Positions 24,101 through 37,400 of a stretch of 64,000 nt of DNA are shown piece by piece. The notes below the pieces were generated by a model that was given only the letters and a program-made list of their open reading frames with translations, ran no database searches and was not told the DNA's origin. Source of the DNA: Brasenia schreberi (Eukaryota > Streptophyta > Magnoliopsida > Nymphaeales > Cabombaceae); contig JAYKKT010000089.1 of assembly GCA_036023115.1 (NCBI GenBank), forward strand, positions 19,277,001 to 19,341,000, read 5' to 3'. A program made the position numbers and the translations under genes. Numbering within the stretch: the stretch's first letter is position 1; each line of letters starts with the position of its first letter.

Positions 24101-27100
24101 GTTCTTTTATTTGATGAATAAATTACTTATATTCAACTATAACTTGATGGAATTGGAGCGTAAATGGGCTTCTCTGTTTGTTTTATCTTTATGTTTGTTG
24201 TTAACGGCTGTTTTGTGTTGTGTAAGCACTGAGGGTTGCCTAAGGCTGCTTTCTCCTTTGTAGTGTATACTTGCAAGTTAGTTGCAATGTGGTCTGCGGT
24301 AGCAGATTGTGCTGCTTACTCACATAAGGATATAAATCCTTCCATGGTTCTATTTTGGGAAATCTAAATGTGTTATTTCTCAAGCTGTGGAGAGATGGAG
24401 TCTTGTACAACCATGTTGAATTATTGTTGGACCAAATCGACTGTGATCTAGTTGGTCAAGATGAATCAGAACCAGATTATGTTATGAGATGGGAAAATAA
24501 TGGACACCAAGCAACAACAACAACAACAACAACAACAACTAAGCCTTTTCCCATACTAGACGGGGTCGGCTACATGGATTCTTTGTTTCCACAGATCCCT
24601 ATCTTGTGCCATGTTAGCAGTTAACTCCCAATAAGCTAGATTGTTCTTTATTGTTTCTTTCCAACACTTTTGTGGTCGTCCTCTACCTCTTTTAATACTT
24701 TCCAAATTTAGTTTTTCTAACCTTCTTACAGCTTCTTCTTTTAATCTTCTTTCTATATGTCCAAACCATCTTAAACGATGTTCTCTCATTTTATCCTCTA
24801 TTGGTGCCACTCCTACTTTGTTTCTAATAACCTCATTATGTATACGGTCTTTTATTGTATGACCACTCATCCATCTGAACATCTTCATTTCTGTCACAGA
24901 CATCTTTTGTACATGTTGATGATAAACTGCCCAATACTCAGAACCATAAAACATGACAGGCCTAATTGCTGCTCTATAATATTTACCTTTTAATTTTAAT
25001 GGTATATTCTTATCACAAAGAATACCTGATGCTCCTCTCCATTTTAACCAACCAGCATTAATTCTATGCATAACATCTCCATCAATTCTTTCATCACACT
25101 GAAAAATTGACCCTAGGTATTTAAAACTTTTCTTTTGAGGAATGTAATATGTGCCTATTTTAATTTCTATGTCCTCTGAAGTAACCAAATGATCAAACTT
25201 ACATTCCATATATTCTGTCTTTGTTCTACTAAGTCAGAGGCCTTTGCTTTCTAATGTTTCTCTCCATAGTTCCAATTTTCTGTTAACTTTTTCCTTAGAC
25301 TCCTCCACTAATACAATGTCATCAGCAAATAACATACACCAAGGTACTTCATCTTGAATATGTTTTGTTAACTCATCCATCACCATTATAAATAAGTATG
25401 GGCTTAAAGTTGATCCTTGATGTAACCTAAAATTAACTTCAAAGAAGTCTGTCGTTCCTTCATGAGTCCTCACACATTTTTTTGCACCATCATACATGTC
25501 TCTTAAGCTTTTTCTAGATCAATAAATATCATGTGAAGGTCTTTCTTTTTTGCTCTAAAATGTTCCATAAGACATCTCAAAAGGTGAATCGCTTCAATAG
25601 TAGATTTGCCTGACATGAACTCAAATTGGTTCTCAGTTGTACTTGATACTTGTCTTAACCTATGTTCGATAATTCTTTCCCATAATTTCATAGTATGACT
25701 CATTAACTTGATACCTCGATAATTCGCACAATTTTGAATGTCTCCCTTGTTCTTATATATGGGTATAAGTGTACTTGCTCTCCATTCCTCGGGCATCTTT
25801 TGGTTTTTTCATATTTCATTAAATATTCTTGTGAGCCAAGTGATTCCTATTTCTCCTAGTATTTTCCAAACTTGTATAGGAATATTATCTGGTCGTACCG
25901 ATTTACCACCCTTCATATGTTTAAGAGCCTCTTTGACTTCATTCTTTTGAATACGTCGGTAGAAATTGTGGTTTATATACTTTTCTGACTTGGCTAAATC
26001 TCCTAAACTAATACTAACATCTTTACTTTCATTAAAAAGATTATAAAAATAGTTTTTCCATCTATTTCTTATATCATCATTTGCCACTAGAATTTTTTCA
26101 TCCTCGTCTTTTATGCATCTAACATAATTAAGATCTTTAGTTTTCTTATCTCTAGATCCTAGCTATCCTAAAAATATCTCTTTCACCCTCTTTTGAGTTG
26201 AGTGTTTTATATAAGTCCTCCCAAATCTTAGCTTTTTGCTTCACTAACGGCCCTTTTTGCTTTCTTATAAGCTTCTAAAGTTTCACTAGTTTTCTTAGCA
26301 TAATGTAATTTGTAACATGCCCTCTTTGCCTTGATTTTATTTTGTACTACTTCACTCCACCACCAAGCTTCTTTTTGTGCCGGTACACCTCCCTTAGATA
26401 CTCCTACCACATCTTTCGCAACTTTCCTAATATGTATAGCCATATTGTTCCACATATCACAGGGTGTGCCAACATAATTCCAAACATCTCCTTGCAAGAC
26501 TTTCTGTTTAAATATATCTTCTTTCTCGCTTTTAAGGTTCCACCATTTAGTCCGAATAGCTCGATGCACTCTTTTCTTCTTTGTCCACTTTTTTATTTGT
26601 AAATCCATAACTAAAAGTCGATGTTGGGTGGTTAAGCTTTATCCTGGAATTACCTTACAATCTTTACAACACACTCTATCTTTTTTTCTACAAATAAAGT
26701 AATCAATTTGTGTTTGTGATAAGCCACTCTTATAAGTAATTAAATGTTCATCTCGTTTTTTGAAGAATGTATTGACTATAAAGAAATCAAATGCCATAGC
26801 AAAATTTAAAATCTCCCTACCTTCCTCATTTATATCTCCAAAACCAAAGTTTCCATGCATCCCTTGATATCCTAATGCCTCTTTACCGACATGTCAATTT
26901 AAATCTCCTCCTAAACAAATCATCTCCCTTTGTGAAATCTTTTGAATTGAAACACCTTATCTAACTCTTCCCAAAAAACTGTCTTTATACTATCTTCTAG
27001 TCCTACTTGGGGTGCGTAAGCACAAACTATATTCAAAACCTCTGCTCCTAACACTAATTTCAACGTTATGATTCGGTCACCATATCGTTGTTTGTCTACT

Positions 27101-30100
27101 ACACTCTCCTTTAAATCTTTATTTATGATAATACCAACTTCGTTTCGAGCCTTTTCTTTACCTGAGTACCATAATTTAAAACATGTATCCTCTATTTCCT
27201 TTGCTTTTTCTCCAACCCATTTTGTCTCTTTAAACATAGAATATGAATCTTTCTCCGAATCATAGTATCTACCACCTCCATTAGCTTACCGGATAATGTT
27301 CCGATATTCCAAGAACCAATACGAATCTTATTATCTAGGACTAGCTTCCTTACCCCTCGCATCCGTCCATAATCAAAATGCGGAGACCCTCTCTGAAAAA
27401 TTTTCACTACATTCGGGCGGCAATGTAGCGGGACTAACTTCTTTACCCACACCCGTCCATGATGTGGGAACCCTCTCTGCAATTGATTCACTACATTCGG
27501 GCGAAAATATAATGTGTCTTTTTCTTTGCTAATGATGGAAAGCGAGCATTTTTCAGACAGATTTGAAGTAGGTGCTAAGTGAAACTCTTTCTCTTCTTAG
27601 GATTGGGGTCTCTTTGGTCCTTCTTATACTAATTTTTTTGCCTATGCTACTAGTGACTAGTATGTAACAAGATGTATGAACGAGATTTCTTGAATACACA
27701 GCAATATTCCAACAGTTGGGTGGCTAAAAGATCGAGTCTTTGCTCGAGTTTGTATTACCTTTTTTTAAAAGAAAATTATATTACCAAAATTTATTTTGAG
27801 TTATGAACTTGCTATTCTATAGTTCCAACACGTAAAAAGAAGACTACTATTTGCGATGAGTTTGAGGTAGTGTGGTTTTAAGAATCTAATGTAATTCCTT
27901 CATATCCCCTTTGTGGAAACTTTCAAAGATATGAATGAAGAAAAAAGAAAGAAGGGAGCGACCAGTCTTACTCTTGTTCTGGTGGTATGGATATACCTCT
28001 GTGTCTGATTGCTTAAATTCTATTATTCTTGCTCTTGTGAAATTTGTTCATAAGGTCACTGTACTTTTACATATTGTAATAAACTATTAATTTTTGTTAC
28101 AGATTGAGGTGCTTGGAGTTGCACTTCCGTGGAGTGATATATTTGCTGACAAGAGTCCTTATCTGAAGTTCTTTGAGGAGGAAAAGATATGTCACAGGGG
28201 GACGAACCCCTTTCTGTCTGATTCAGAAGTTGCTGCCTTTGATGCTTCATTCTCCAATCATGCTTCCTCAACTTCCTCACAGCCAAATGGCTTTCTACTC
28301 GATGGATTAGATCTTCTTTCTGGGGATTTTGTATATTCAGAACCTCCAGCCATACCTGAGATGCAAGAGAACACTAATCAAGTTGCACCGGATGGTTTAC
28401 TTGATTTCCTGGGAGATGATTTTACTCAACAAAAGAGTTTTGAGGAAGACTGCAAACGATCTTCTCCACCTCGAAATTGCTTGTCAGAAAGTGAAACTTC
28501 AAGACAGAAGTATTTGAATTGTTACAAAATGCTATTTAGTCCAAATATGGTAATAATTACCAATGGGTTGTGTTTATGCTACTTAAGATATTCTCCATGC
28601 ATGCTTTTTAATCTATATTCTAGCAATATCCTTTATACTGGGTTGGAATTTATACACATTTTCTGTTTTTTCTGTATACTTAATACTTAATAGGTTACTT
28701 CAGGGTGCTGGCATTTCTTAAAGATATTTGTTGCACTTTTTAGCATGATGTGATTTTCACTTGCGACATAGTGCATGAAATTGCTTTATCATGCATTAAG
28801 AATTTCTCTTTATCCAAGCAAGAAATGGTGCCCAAATGCTGGCAAGAGAAGCAAAATCTCGATTCTGTCTCTAAAAAAGGGTTCAAGCGAACCAGGACCT
28901 CAGATGTTTGGGGTCTTGCAATGATTGTTAAAGAATTCTGCAAAACAGAAGAGATATCAGCAACCAATATAGTCATTCTTATCATTGTTATTTATCTGTC
29001 TTTCTTTCTTTGTTTTTAAAGTTAGCTTTAAATAAGTCTCATTAATAGCATTCTTGTAATTTAGAGAATCTTTGTACAACTGATATTTAAGGGTTCAAAC
29101 CCTATCAGCCGATTGTACTTTTGCAGAGAAAAGAAAGTGATTAGAGGGCTTGATATGATATTGTTTGCACATGGTATCAGAGCGGGCATACTCATTAAAG
29201 GTAAGGAAAAACGTTGAAGGGAGCCTCTGCTAGAAGGCAACAGTTTGTGGTTGGATGGACAAAACATAATCGATACAAAATCATCACCATATTGTATTGG
29301 CTTGTCGTTGACTGGACATGAAATTTACTGCGATTGGCCTGTCGTTGACTAGACAAGAAAGCTATTCGACCAATATTGTTGGTCAGGCCTGTCGTTGACT
29401 GGACAGGGAAATTATTCGGCCAATATTGTCTAGCAAGACAAAACTTGGCACATAATAGGCAAGTCTTATTGCATCAAGAAGCAAACACGCAGAATTTACT
29501 GCGACCATTGAAGGATTAGTTTCATTAGGTAACTTTGGTTTTATTACATCAAGAAGCAAACACGCAGGATTTACTACGATCATTGAAGTATCAGAATCAT
29601 CAGGTATGCAATTTTGATACTGATTTATAATACAGTTATGCATCACATCGTGGGACTTCAACTTCAGACTGTACTCCATCTATATTGAATTGAAATAACA
29701 AATCAGTTTACATACTCAAGCATATATACAATGGAGAAAAGAATGAAAGAAGAACAACAATTAGTTATTGGTGGCAACGAATAGAAACAAGAGCCTTTTA
29801 AATTACAAATATCCTTTTAGAAGGCAGAAATTACGGAGAATGGGCAAGATCAATTGAATTAGTTCTTCGTGCTCGTGGGAAATTATCAATGATTAAACCA
29901 AGTCAGCCACAACCCGATGCAGAGAATGCAGATTTTGACAGATGGTCCAAAGATGATGCATTAGTAAGCTCATGGCTTCTTCAATCAATGAATCAGTCTA
30001 TCACTAAAACATTCATGTATTTAGAATCAACTGCAGAGATTTGGGGAGCAGTTGAAGAAACATTTTAAGACAAAATAATATAGCAAAAGAATATGAGATT

Positions 30101-33100
30101 ATTGAGAAAATAAGGAGGTGTCGACAAGGTACTAGATTAGTCAGTGAGTATTATGGAGAATTAAGAGAATTATGGAATGAACAAAGATATTTTATGGAAA
30201 AGAAATGCAGCCATTGTGTGAAAGAAAGAATTGCCGAAAGTGAAATTCGGAAAGTGTTTGATTTGCTTTGGGGAGTTTTGCCAGATGACGCAATCAAGCT
30301 CAATATTCTCAGTAAAGAAGACTTGCCATCACTGGGGACGGTATACTCACTCTTACTAAGAGAAGACAGAAAAAATCTGGAAAAGGGAGAACATACCCAA
30401 ACTGAAAAACCTGCTTTTGTTGGTAGAGGCAATATAAGCTATCAGAGAGGTAGAGATTCAGGAAGAGGCCGTGGAAGAGGAAGATCACAGAATTACGAAG
30501 ATAGGAATAAGCTTCAATGTACGCATTGTGGGAAACAAAGACATACTAAAGAACATTGCTGGAAAATTATCGGAAAACCTGTAAAGTACAAAAATTATGG
30601 TAGTCATGTATCTGAAAAGGAAAAAATTGAACCAAATTCTATAGATGAAATGGTTGAACTAAAAAAACAACTTGCAGATATAGAAAGTCGTCTTCGTGAT
30701 CATCCTTCAATATCATCTTCAAAGTTTGAGACGAACCAGCCCACTTCCTATAGTATGAGTGATAATTTTTTTGGAAAAATTCTGTATATTCAAATTATTG
30801 GGTGATTGGCTCAGGAGCTACAGATCATATGGTAGGAGATAAATATGGTTTTAAAGAATATAAAGTTACTTCTACACCTCAATATGTAAAGATGGCTACT
30901 CCTTAATTCCAATGGAAGGAATAGGAGAAATTGAAGGGAAGAATTTTAAACTTAATTCAGTGATATATATTCCTAAATTTCCAGTAAATTTACTTTCTGT
31001 AAGCTCTTTGATTAAAGACATGAATTGTTCAATCACATTTTCTTCATCTGGTTGTGTGTTTCAGGATCTGAGGACGAGAAACCTTTGGACATGGTGAATT
31101 GAAAAATGGGCTATACTTACTTCCTTTTCCACATCCTACGATACAGAGAAGAGCATTGGCAGTTACTCTAGCAGAAGAAGAAATAAGACTTTGGCATAAT
31201 AGATTAGGACACCTACCTGTTTCTAAGATTAATGAGTTTGTTCCTTTTGTAATTCCAATTTTCCAAAAGACATGGTTATTCAATGTGATGTATGTCAGAG
31301 AGCTAAACACCATAGAGCATCATTTCTTAGTAGTAACTCTAAGTCGTCAGTTCCATTTGAGTTAGTACATTCTGATGTATGGGGTTCATGTTTGACACCT
31401 TCTTTGGGCAATTTTAAGTACTTTGTTACTTTCATTTATGACTATTCCAGACGCACGTTTGTTTACCTTATGAAATCAAAGACCAAAATACCATCTATTT
31501 TCTCTATGGTTCACAATCTAATTAAGACTCAGTTTGGATATGCAATTAAGATTCTTCGATCTGATAATAGTGGTGAATTTTATAATTATGTTTTGGAAGA
31601 TTGTTCATCAAACTTCTTGTGTGTATACCTCTCAACAAAATGGAGTTGCTGAAAGAAAAAACAAACATATTTTGGAAATTGTCGAACTCTCTTGCTTGAA
31701 TACAAAGTTCCAAAGTATTTTTGGCCAGATGCAATTCTTACAGCTGTGTATCTCATGAACAGACTTCCCCTTGTTGTTCTTGGTGGAAAATCTTCATTTT
31801 ATATGATTAAACCTGATACTAATCCATTTCATCTTATTCCTAGAGTGTTTGGATGTGTATGCTATGTTCATATTCACAATCAGTTTAGGGACAAACTTGA
31901 TCAAAGAGCTGTCAAATGTGTCTTTATTGGGTATTCTGGTGAAAAAAAGGGATATGTTTGTTATTATCCAAATTCACATAGGAAATACATTTTCATGGAT
32001 GTAACATTCTTTGAAAATACTCCTTTCTTTGGCAATCCTACTGATGATACTGTGCTTCCGATAAATATTATTGGCGATGAGACAGATGAAGAACATATTG
32101 TTAATGAAGATGATCAACAACAAGAAGAAAAAGAGACTCAAGTATATCAAAAAGAAAGGAGGAATATAATTATGCCCAATCTTACATACACCACGAACCA
32201 AGGGGGAGTACCTACCTCATATTCCTCCGATCTCTCAAAGACTATTCCATTTGAAGCAAACGATTTGAATGTTTCAATAGCTCACAGAAAAGAAAAGAGA
32301 TCATGTGGTAAGTATCCAATTTCACAATTCATTTCTTATAATCAATTATCTTCCAGTTATCAGAATTTTGTATTAAAGGCTGAATTATATCCTATTCCAA
32401 AGAATTTTAATGAAGCTTCTCAACAGAAACATTGGGTTGAAGCCATGAAATCTGAACTCCAAGCACTAAATCAGACATGGGAAGTCAGTGAATTACCACC
32501 AAGAAGGAAAGCAGTAAGTTGTAAATGGGTGTATACTGTAAAATTTAAAGCTGATGGATCATTAGAAAGATATAAGACAAGACTAGTGGCTCATGGCTAT
32601 AGTCAATCATATGGAATTGACTATGAAGAAACATTCACACCTTTAGTAAAACTCACATCTATACGAGTCATTATCAGCATTGTAGCACAAAAGAATTGGA
32701 CCATGTGGCACCTTGACGTAAAGAATGCATTTTTACAAAGAGAACTCAAAGAAGAAGTGTATATGGAGCTACCACCCGGATATGCAAATTCTACTAATAA
32801 GGTATGTAGCTTAAAGAAGACAATTTATGGACTAAAACAGTCTCCTAGAGCATGGTTTGAAAAATTCAGTAAGAGCATTATTAGTCTTGGATATCAGAAG
32901 AGTGTGAGTGATCACACGTTATTTTTCAAAAAAGGAAAAAAACTGACAGTATTACTAGTATATGTTGATATTATTTTGACAGGAGATGATAGTGAAGAAA
33001 TTCATAAATTGAAACAGGATCTACATCGACTGTTTGATATCAAGGATTTGGGAAGATTATATTATTTTCTGGGTATTGAGGTGGCCTATTCAGGTACTAA

Positions 33101-34425
33101 CATCTTTCCGAATCAGAGGAAATATACATTGGACCTACTACAAGAGGTTAAATTGGAAAATTGCAAGCCAATATATACTCCCATGGATGTCAATCATAAA
33201 CTTCGAATAGATGATGGTGATGATAAGGTAGATACAACTTGGTATCAATAACTTGTTGGAAAACTTATATATTTGACCATTACACGCCTAGATATTGCAT
33301 ATGCAGTAAGTATTGTTAGTAGATTCATGCAATCACCGTCAAAATCCCATATGGATGCTGTCTTTCATATCTTAAGATACTTAAAGGCTACACTGGGACA
33401 CGGAGTTCTATATAAAAACAATGGTCTCAACAAAATTGAAGTTTATACAAATGCTAATTGGACAGGTTCTACAAATGATAGAAAGTCAACTACAGGATAT
33501 ATAACCCTGGTTGGAGGCAATATAGTTTCATAGAAAAGCAAGAAACAATCAGTGGTAGCAAGATCAACGGCAGAAGCTGAATATGGAGCAATTGCATCAG
33601 GCATATACGAAGAAAAATGATTGCGTTCCTTACTGACAGAGATAGGCCTATATTCAGATGAACCTGTACCTATATTTTGTGACAGTAAAGCAGCAATACA
33701 GATAGCCTCTAATCCAGTCTATCATGAGAGGACAAACATATTGAAATTGATTGCCATTTTATACGAGACAACATACACACTAAAGAATTTCAGTTAGAAC
33801 ATGTGAGGTCAGGAAGTCAATGTGCTGATATTCTTACTAAAGCACTTAACAAAAAGCTTTTGATGAGATTATATAACAAGTTGGGTGTAACATCCATCTT
33901 TCACCCAACTTGAGGGGGAGTGTTAAAGAATTCTGCAAAACAGAAGAGATATCAGCAACCGATATAGTCATTCTTATCATTGTTATTTATCTGCCTTTCT
34001 TTCTTTGTTATTAAAGTTAGCTTTAAATAAGCCTCATTAATGGCATTCTTGTAATTTAGAGAATCTTTGTACAATTGATATTTAAGGGTTCAAACCCTAT
34101 CAGCCGATTGTACTTTTACAGAGAAAAGAAAGTGATTAGAGGGCGGCGACTGCACAGACCGCACCTCCTCCATCTTCTCACCTAAGTCACCATTATCATT
34201 TGTTTATTTGATTTGATATTGTTTGCACAATGATGTCAGCAGTGTACTTATTCAGAAAGAAAAAAGAAATTATTGGTAACAAACAACTTAACATCCAAGC
34301 ACCTAATGAAACATAAAGACACTATAATTGTTAATTCTAAATAGACTATATGATACTAAGAAAACAAAAGAGGAAAAACATTAATATGAAAAAAGTACAC
34401 ACATATTTACTCTCTCATCTATAGG

Positions 34426-34485
<60 letters not shown>

Positions 34486-37400
34486 CATTTCCGGTTTTTG
34501 CATCTATCATATGACTTAACACTCACTTTCATGACAAAATAGGCTTAAAAGAATGAACAAAGAGGCACTGGATTTCATGATTAGGTCCAAAACACCCATC
34601 TTAGCCTTATAAATACACCAAAAAATTAGAGTATCTCTTCTTTTAAGCTTATAAATATAAAACCTAAAGGCAGTTCTATCTCATGATACAGCCTTTATCT
34701 TATGTCATTAATGAACCCACAAATGGACTTTCTGGTTTAAGGCTCCGAATGTGGGTTCCATCCCTGATAAGGCGATACACCATGTTGTACGACATGACCC
34801 TGTAAAGGTTGCTGCATAACCGGCCATGATGACTCAGTAAATGCTATTTAATCTCGGAAAACTTGCATCAGGATGGGTACAATTGTTACGTACTTTCATA
34901 ATATTGGAGCACCAGGAACATGTGCTCTTCTTATCATGAGAAAATAGGTATAAAGAAAAAATAGGTCTTCTCAGATTAGTAAAATGATATGTAATATGAA
35001 GATTCAAATTTGTTGAAGGGATGGATATACCCAGCTTCAAATCCACTGTTTGAAACTCAATTTAATCATTTGGAAGCATGCAATCAGATGTAAAACATAC
35101 AAGAGCAGAAGTGGATTAATTTAGTATTTGAAGCCATTGAAGTGAATGGAAACTGCATCATTGGATATCTATAACAGTGAAAACACAAGTTGATGGTAAT
35201 CTTTGTATGAACCCTCAATCATTTGAATAGTTCTGTGAGAGAACAGAATGGTATGGTTGGCCCTAGATCTTTATAGGCCGAGGTTGAAATGATTCCTTGC
35301 TATCCTAATAACTGTTTGAAAGTCCTTCGGCTATTGGTTTTGTGGCATATATGCTCATAGAAAGCACAAGTTATTGGATTTTCAGAGACAGTTGTTCCCT
35401 TGGTTTCTACTTTGGGATGGTTAGGTATGGAATGATGTTTTTATAGTGTTCATTTAAGTGAATGTAAATGCTTCCTCTGTCTGACACAGAAGCTTTTATG
35501 CTATGGTTGTGTGCCATGGGGTTGTCATTATGATCAGCATTGTCTTTGTAATCATCCCAGCTTCATGATTCTTTTAGTTTTTCTGTTATTATCACTTCAT
35601 GTGACCTTGCACATCTCCAAAAATAGATCACTCATGTTCAAAGACAGTATGGGATTCTATTCATATGTTGACTAACCCAAATTGGTCCTTTCTGTTTGGT
35701 CCATAGTTCTGTGACTGCGATATATTGTTGTTGTAATTGCACCATGATCATCTCCAGAAATGTCCGTCATCAGTGGGGAAAGCTCTTAGGCTTGTCTCAA
35801 TGGTTAATTGAAGTGATTTCTGTCCTTGTGTTACAGCTCGGTACCAGATCCTGTTCTTTATTTAACTCTAGTTTTCTCTTCATTTGTCTGTACTTTGCGT
35901 TGTCCGTGTCATGCTTTCTGGGCCATTTTATTCTATGAAGGATAATGCTGGTTGATATTTATTCAGTTTAGAGACCGTTCATTAACATGCCAATAAAATG
36001 TATATATCACTTTACAGGCCAGGAAACCGGACTTTATGCAAACAATGAAGCTTGAAATTGAGCGTTTCCGTCTGAAATTATCTGCTGCAGAGAGGGATAG
36101 AGCCCTCTCGTCAATTGGTGTTGATCCAGCATCACTGGACCCAAATAGACTAATCAGTCTGTCAAACATGAGTCATTTGTGTAAAGTTGCAAATAGTCTT
36201 GCTCTCTTGGGGCATGCTGTCATTGAGGACAAGGCTGTGGCTTCCATAGGCCTGGAAACAGAGGAGGAACAAACTGTAGATTTCTGGAATATTGCTGGGA
36301 TTGAAGAATCATGTATAGGTTCTGGTTGTGAAATTCATTTTCAAGCACACAACATTTTGCAGTCTTCGGAGGTTCCTTTTTCAGGTTCTACGTTGCTTCT
36401 GAAGTGTTCTCTGTGCCAAAGAAAGGCATGCAAGGTTTGTGCTGCTGGCAAGGGAAGTGCTTTACTTGTAGGTAATAACCAACTAGGAGGCACAAGTGGT
36501 TTATCTAGCCCTAGTGGATCTAGCCATGGTGCACAAAATGATGGAAGTACCAACAACCGAGGAGCTATGCTTGATGGAATTATATGCAGATCATGCTGTC
36601 CTGATGTTATTTTAGATGCCTTGGTTTTGGATTATATTAGGGTTTTGAGTAGTTCTCGAAGAAGGGAAAGAGTAGATGATGCAGCAATTCAAGCCTTAAG
36701 AAAGGTTTTAGCTTCTCTAAAATATCATGAACTTGGATATCACCAGGGTGTTGAAGTAAACAAAATGCAGCTAAAGAATTTGCTGAACCAAGAGGAATCA
36801 CTTGCGGAGTTTCCATCTGCCTGCCTCCTATATTCGGTAATTTCAAGCTTAGTTTGTGCCCTGTTTTGTAAACTGATGTTATTTTGTAAACTTACTGACT
36901 TTTTATCCACCATGGACTATGCTATTGTCTTTTTCTGTTCCTGCAGAAGTTTACAGTTTAGAGTCCAGGCTTTATCTGTCCATCCTATTTTACAATTACT
37001 GTTGGAATGAGTCTTCTGATTTTAATGCTAGGAAAGTTCTTTACCTTTCCAACGACCAGGTATAAGACAATCTATCCAACATCAACCTATCCTCATGGAG
37101 TGTGATCGATTTCATACCAAAGAATAATGCATTAAAAGGAGGGTCATTCTATGGCTGCCCTGAGGACATCTATGATAGGAATTGTGCTTTTGGTTAACAA
37201 AGCACAGTTAGATTACATCCATTCAACAGCTATGATAGGAATTGTGCTTTTGTTTAATACACTGGCACTCTATTGTTATGTTTCCCCTAAAGACTGGCCA
37301 TAACACGATCCTTTCTGGCTCTGCATCTTCTTTCGAAAACTGCAGAAAGAAAGATCCTTTCCTTCTAGTTTCTTGCCAAACAGATGTAGAAATCAAATCA

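Larger units (their letters stand above)
23720..28102 (+). other. SAC9 intron 7 (4.4 kb, holds a LINE)
   Basis: GTACAA to TTGTTACAG. A LINE occupies about 24512-27508, and a 64-bp fold-back lies at 23950-24013. The remaining ~0.7 kb on the left and ~0.6 kb on the right is plain intron. Confidence 0.85.
28926..34229 (+). mobile_element. Ty1/copia retrotransposon with both LTRs (copia-1)
   Basis: 5' LTR at 28926-29171 and 3' LTR at 33921-34229 both begin TGTTAAAGAATTCTGC and end TTTGCACA. A perfect 5-bp TSD, ATGAT, lies at 28921-28925 and 34230-34234. The 5' LTR is 63 bp shorter through an internal deletion; otherwise the LTRs differ at few sites, so the insertion is fairly recent. A primer-binding site (TGGTATCAGAGC) follows the 5' LTR and a polypurine tract (TTGAGGGGGAG) precedes the 3' LTR. 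The gag-PR-INT-RT-RNH order is that of copia. All coding parts are damaged. Confidence 0.96.
28550..36017 (+). other. SAC9 intron 8 (7.5 kb, holds a copia element)
   Basis: GTAATA to CTTTACAG. A copia retrotransposon fills 28926-34229. The stretch 34235-36017 is plain intron with one microsatellite; the ORFs there lack family features. Confidence 0.85.

Noticed and set aside
36837..37070. Open frame after exon 9 and a peptide-like patch (YCWNESSDF) near 37000
   Set aside because: SAC9 goes from exon 9 straight to VNTATESAP in exon 10 with good GT-AG signals; no family match was seen for the extra sequence.
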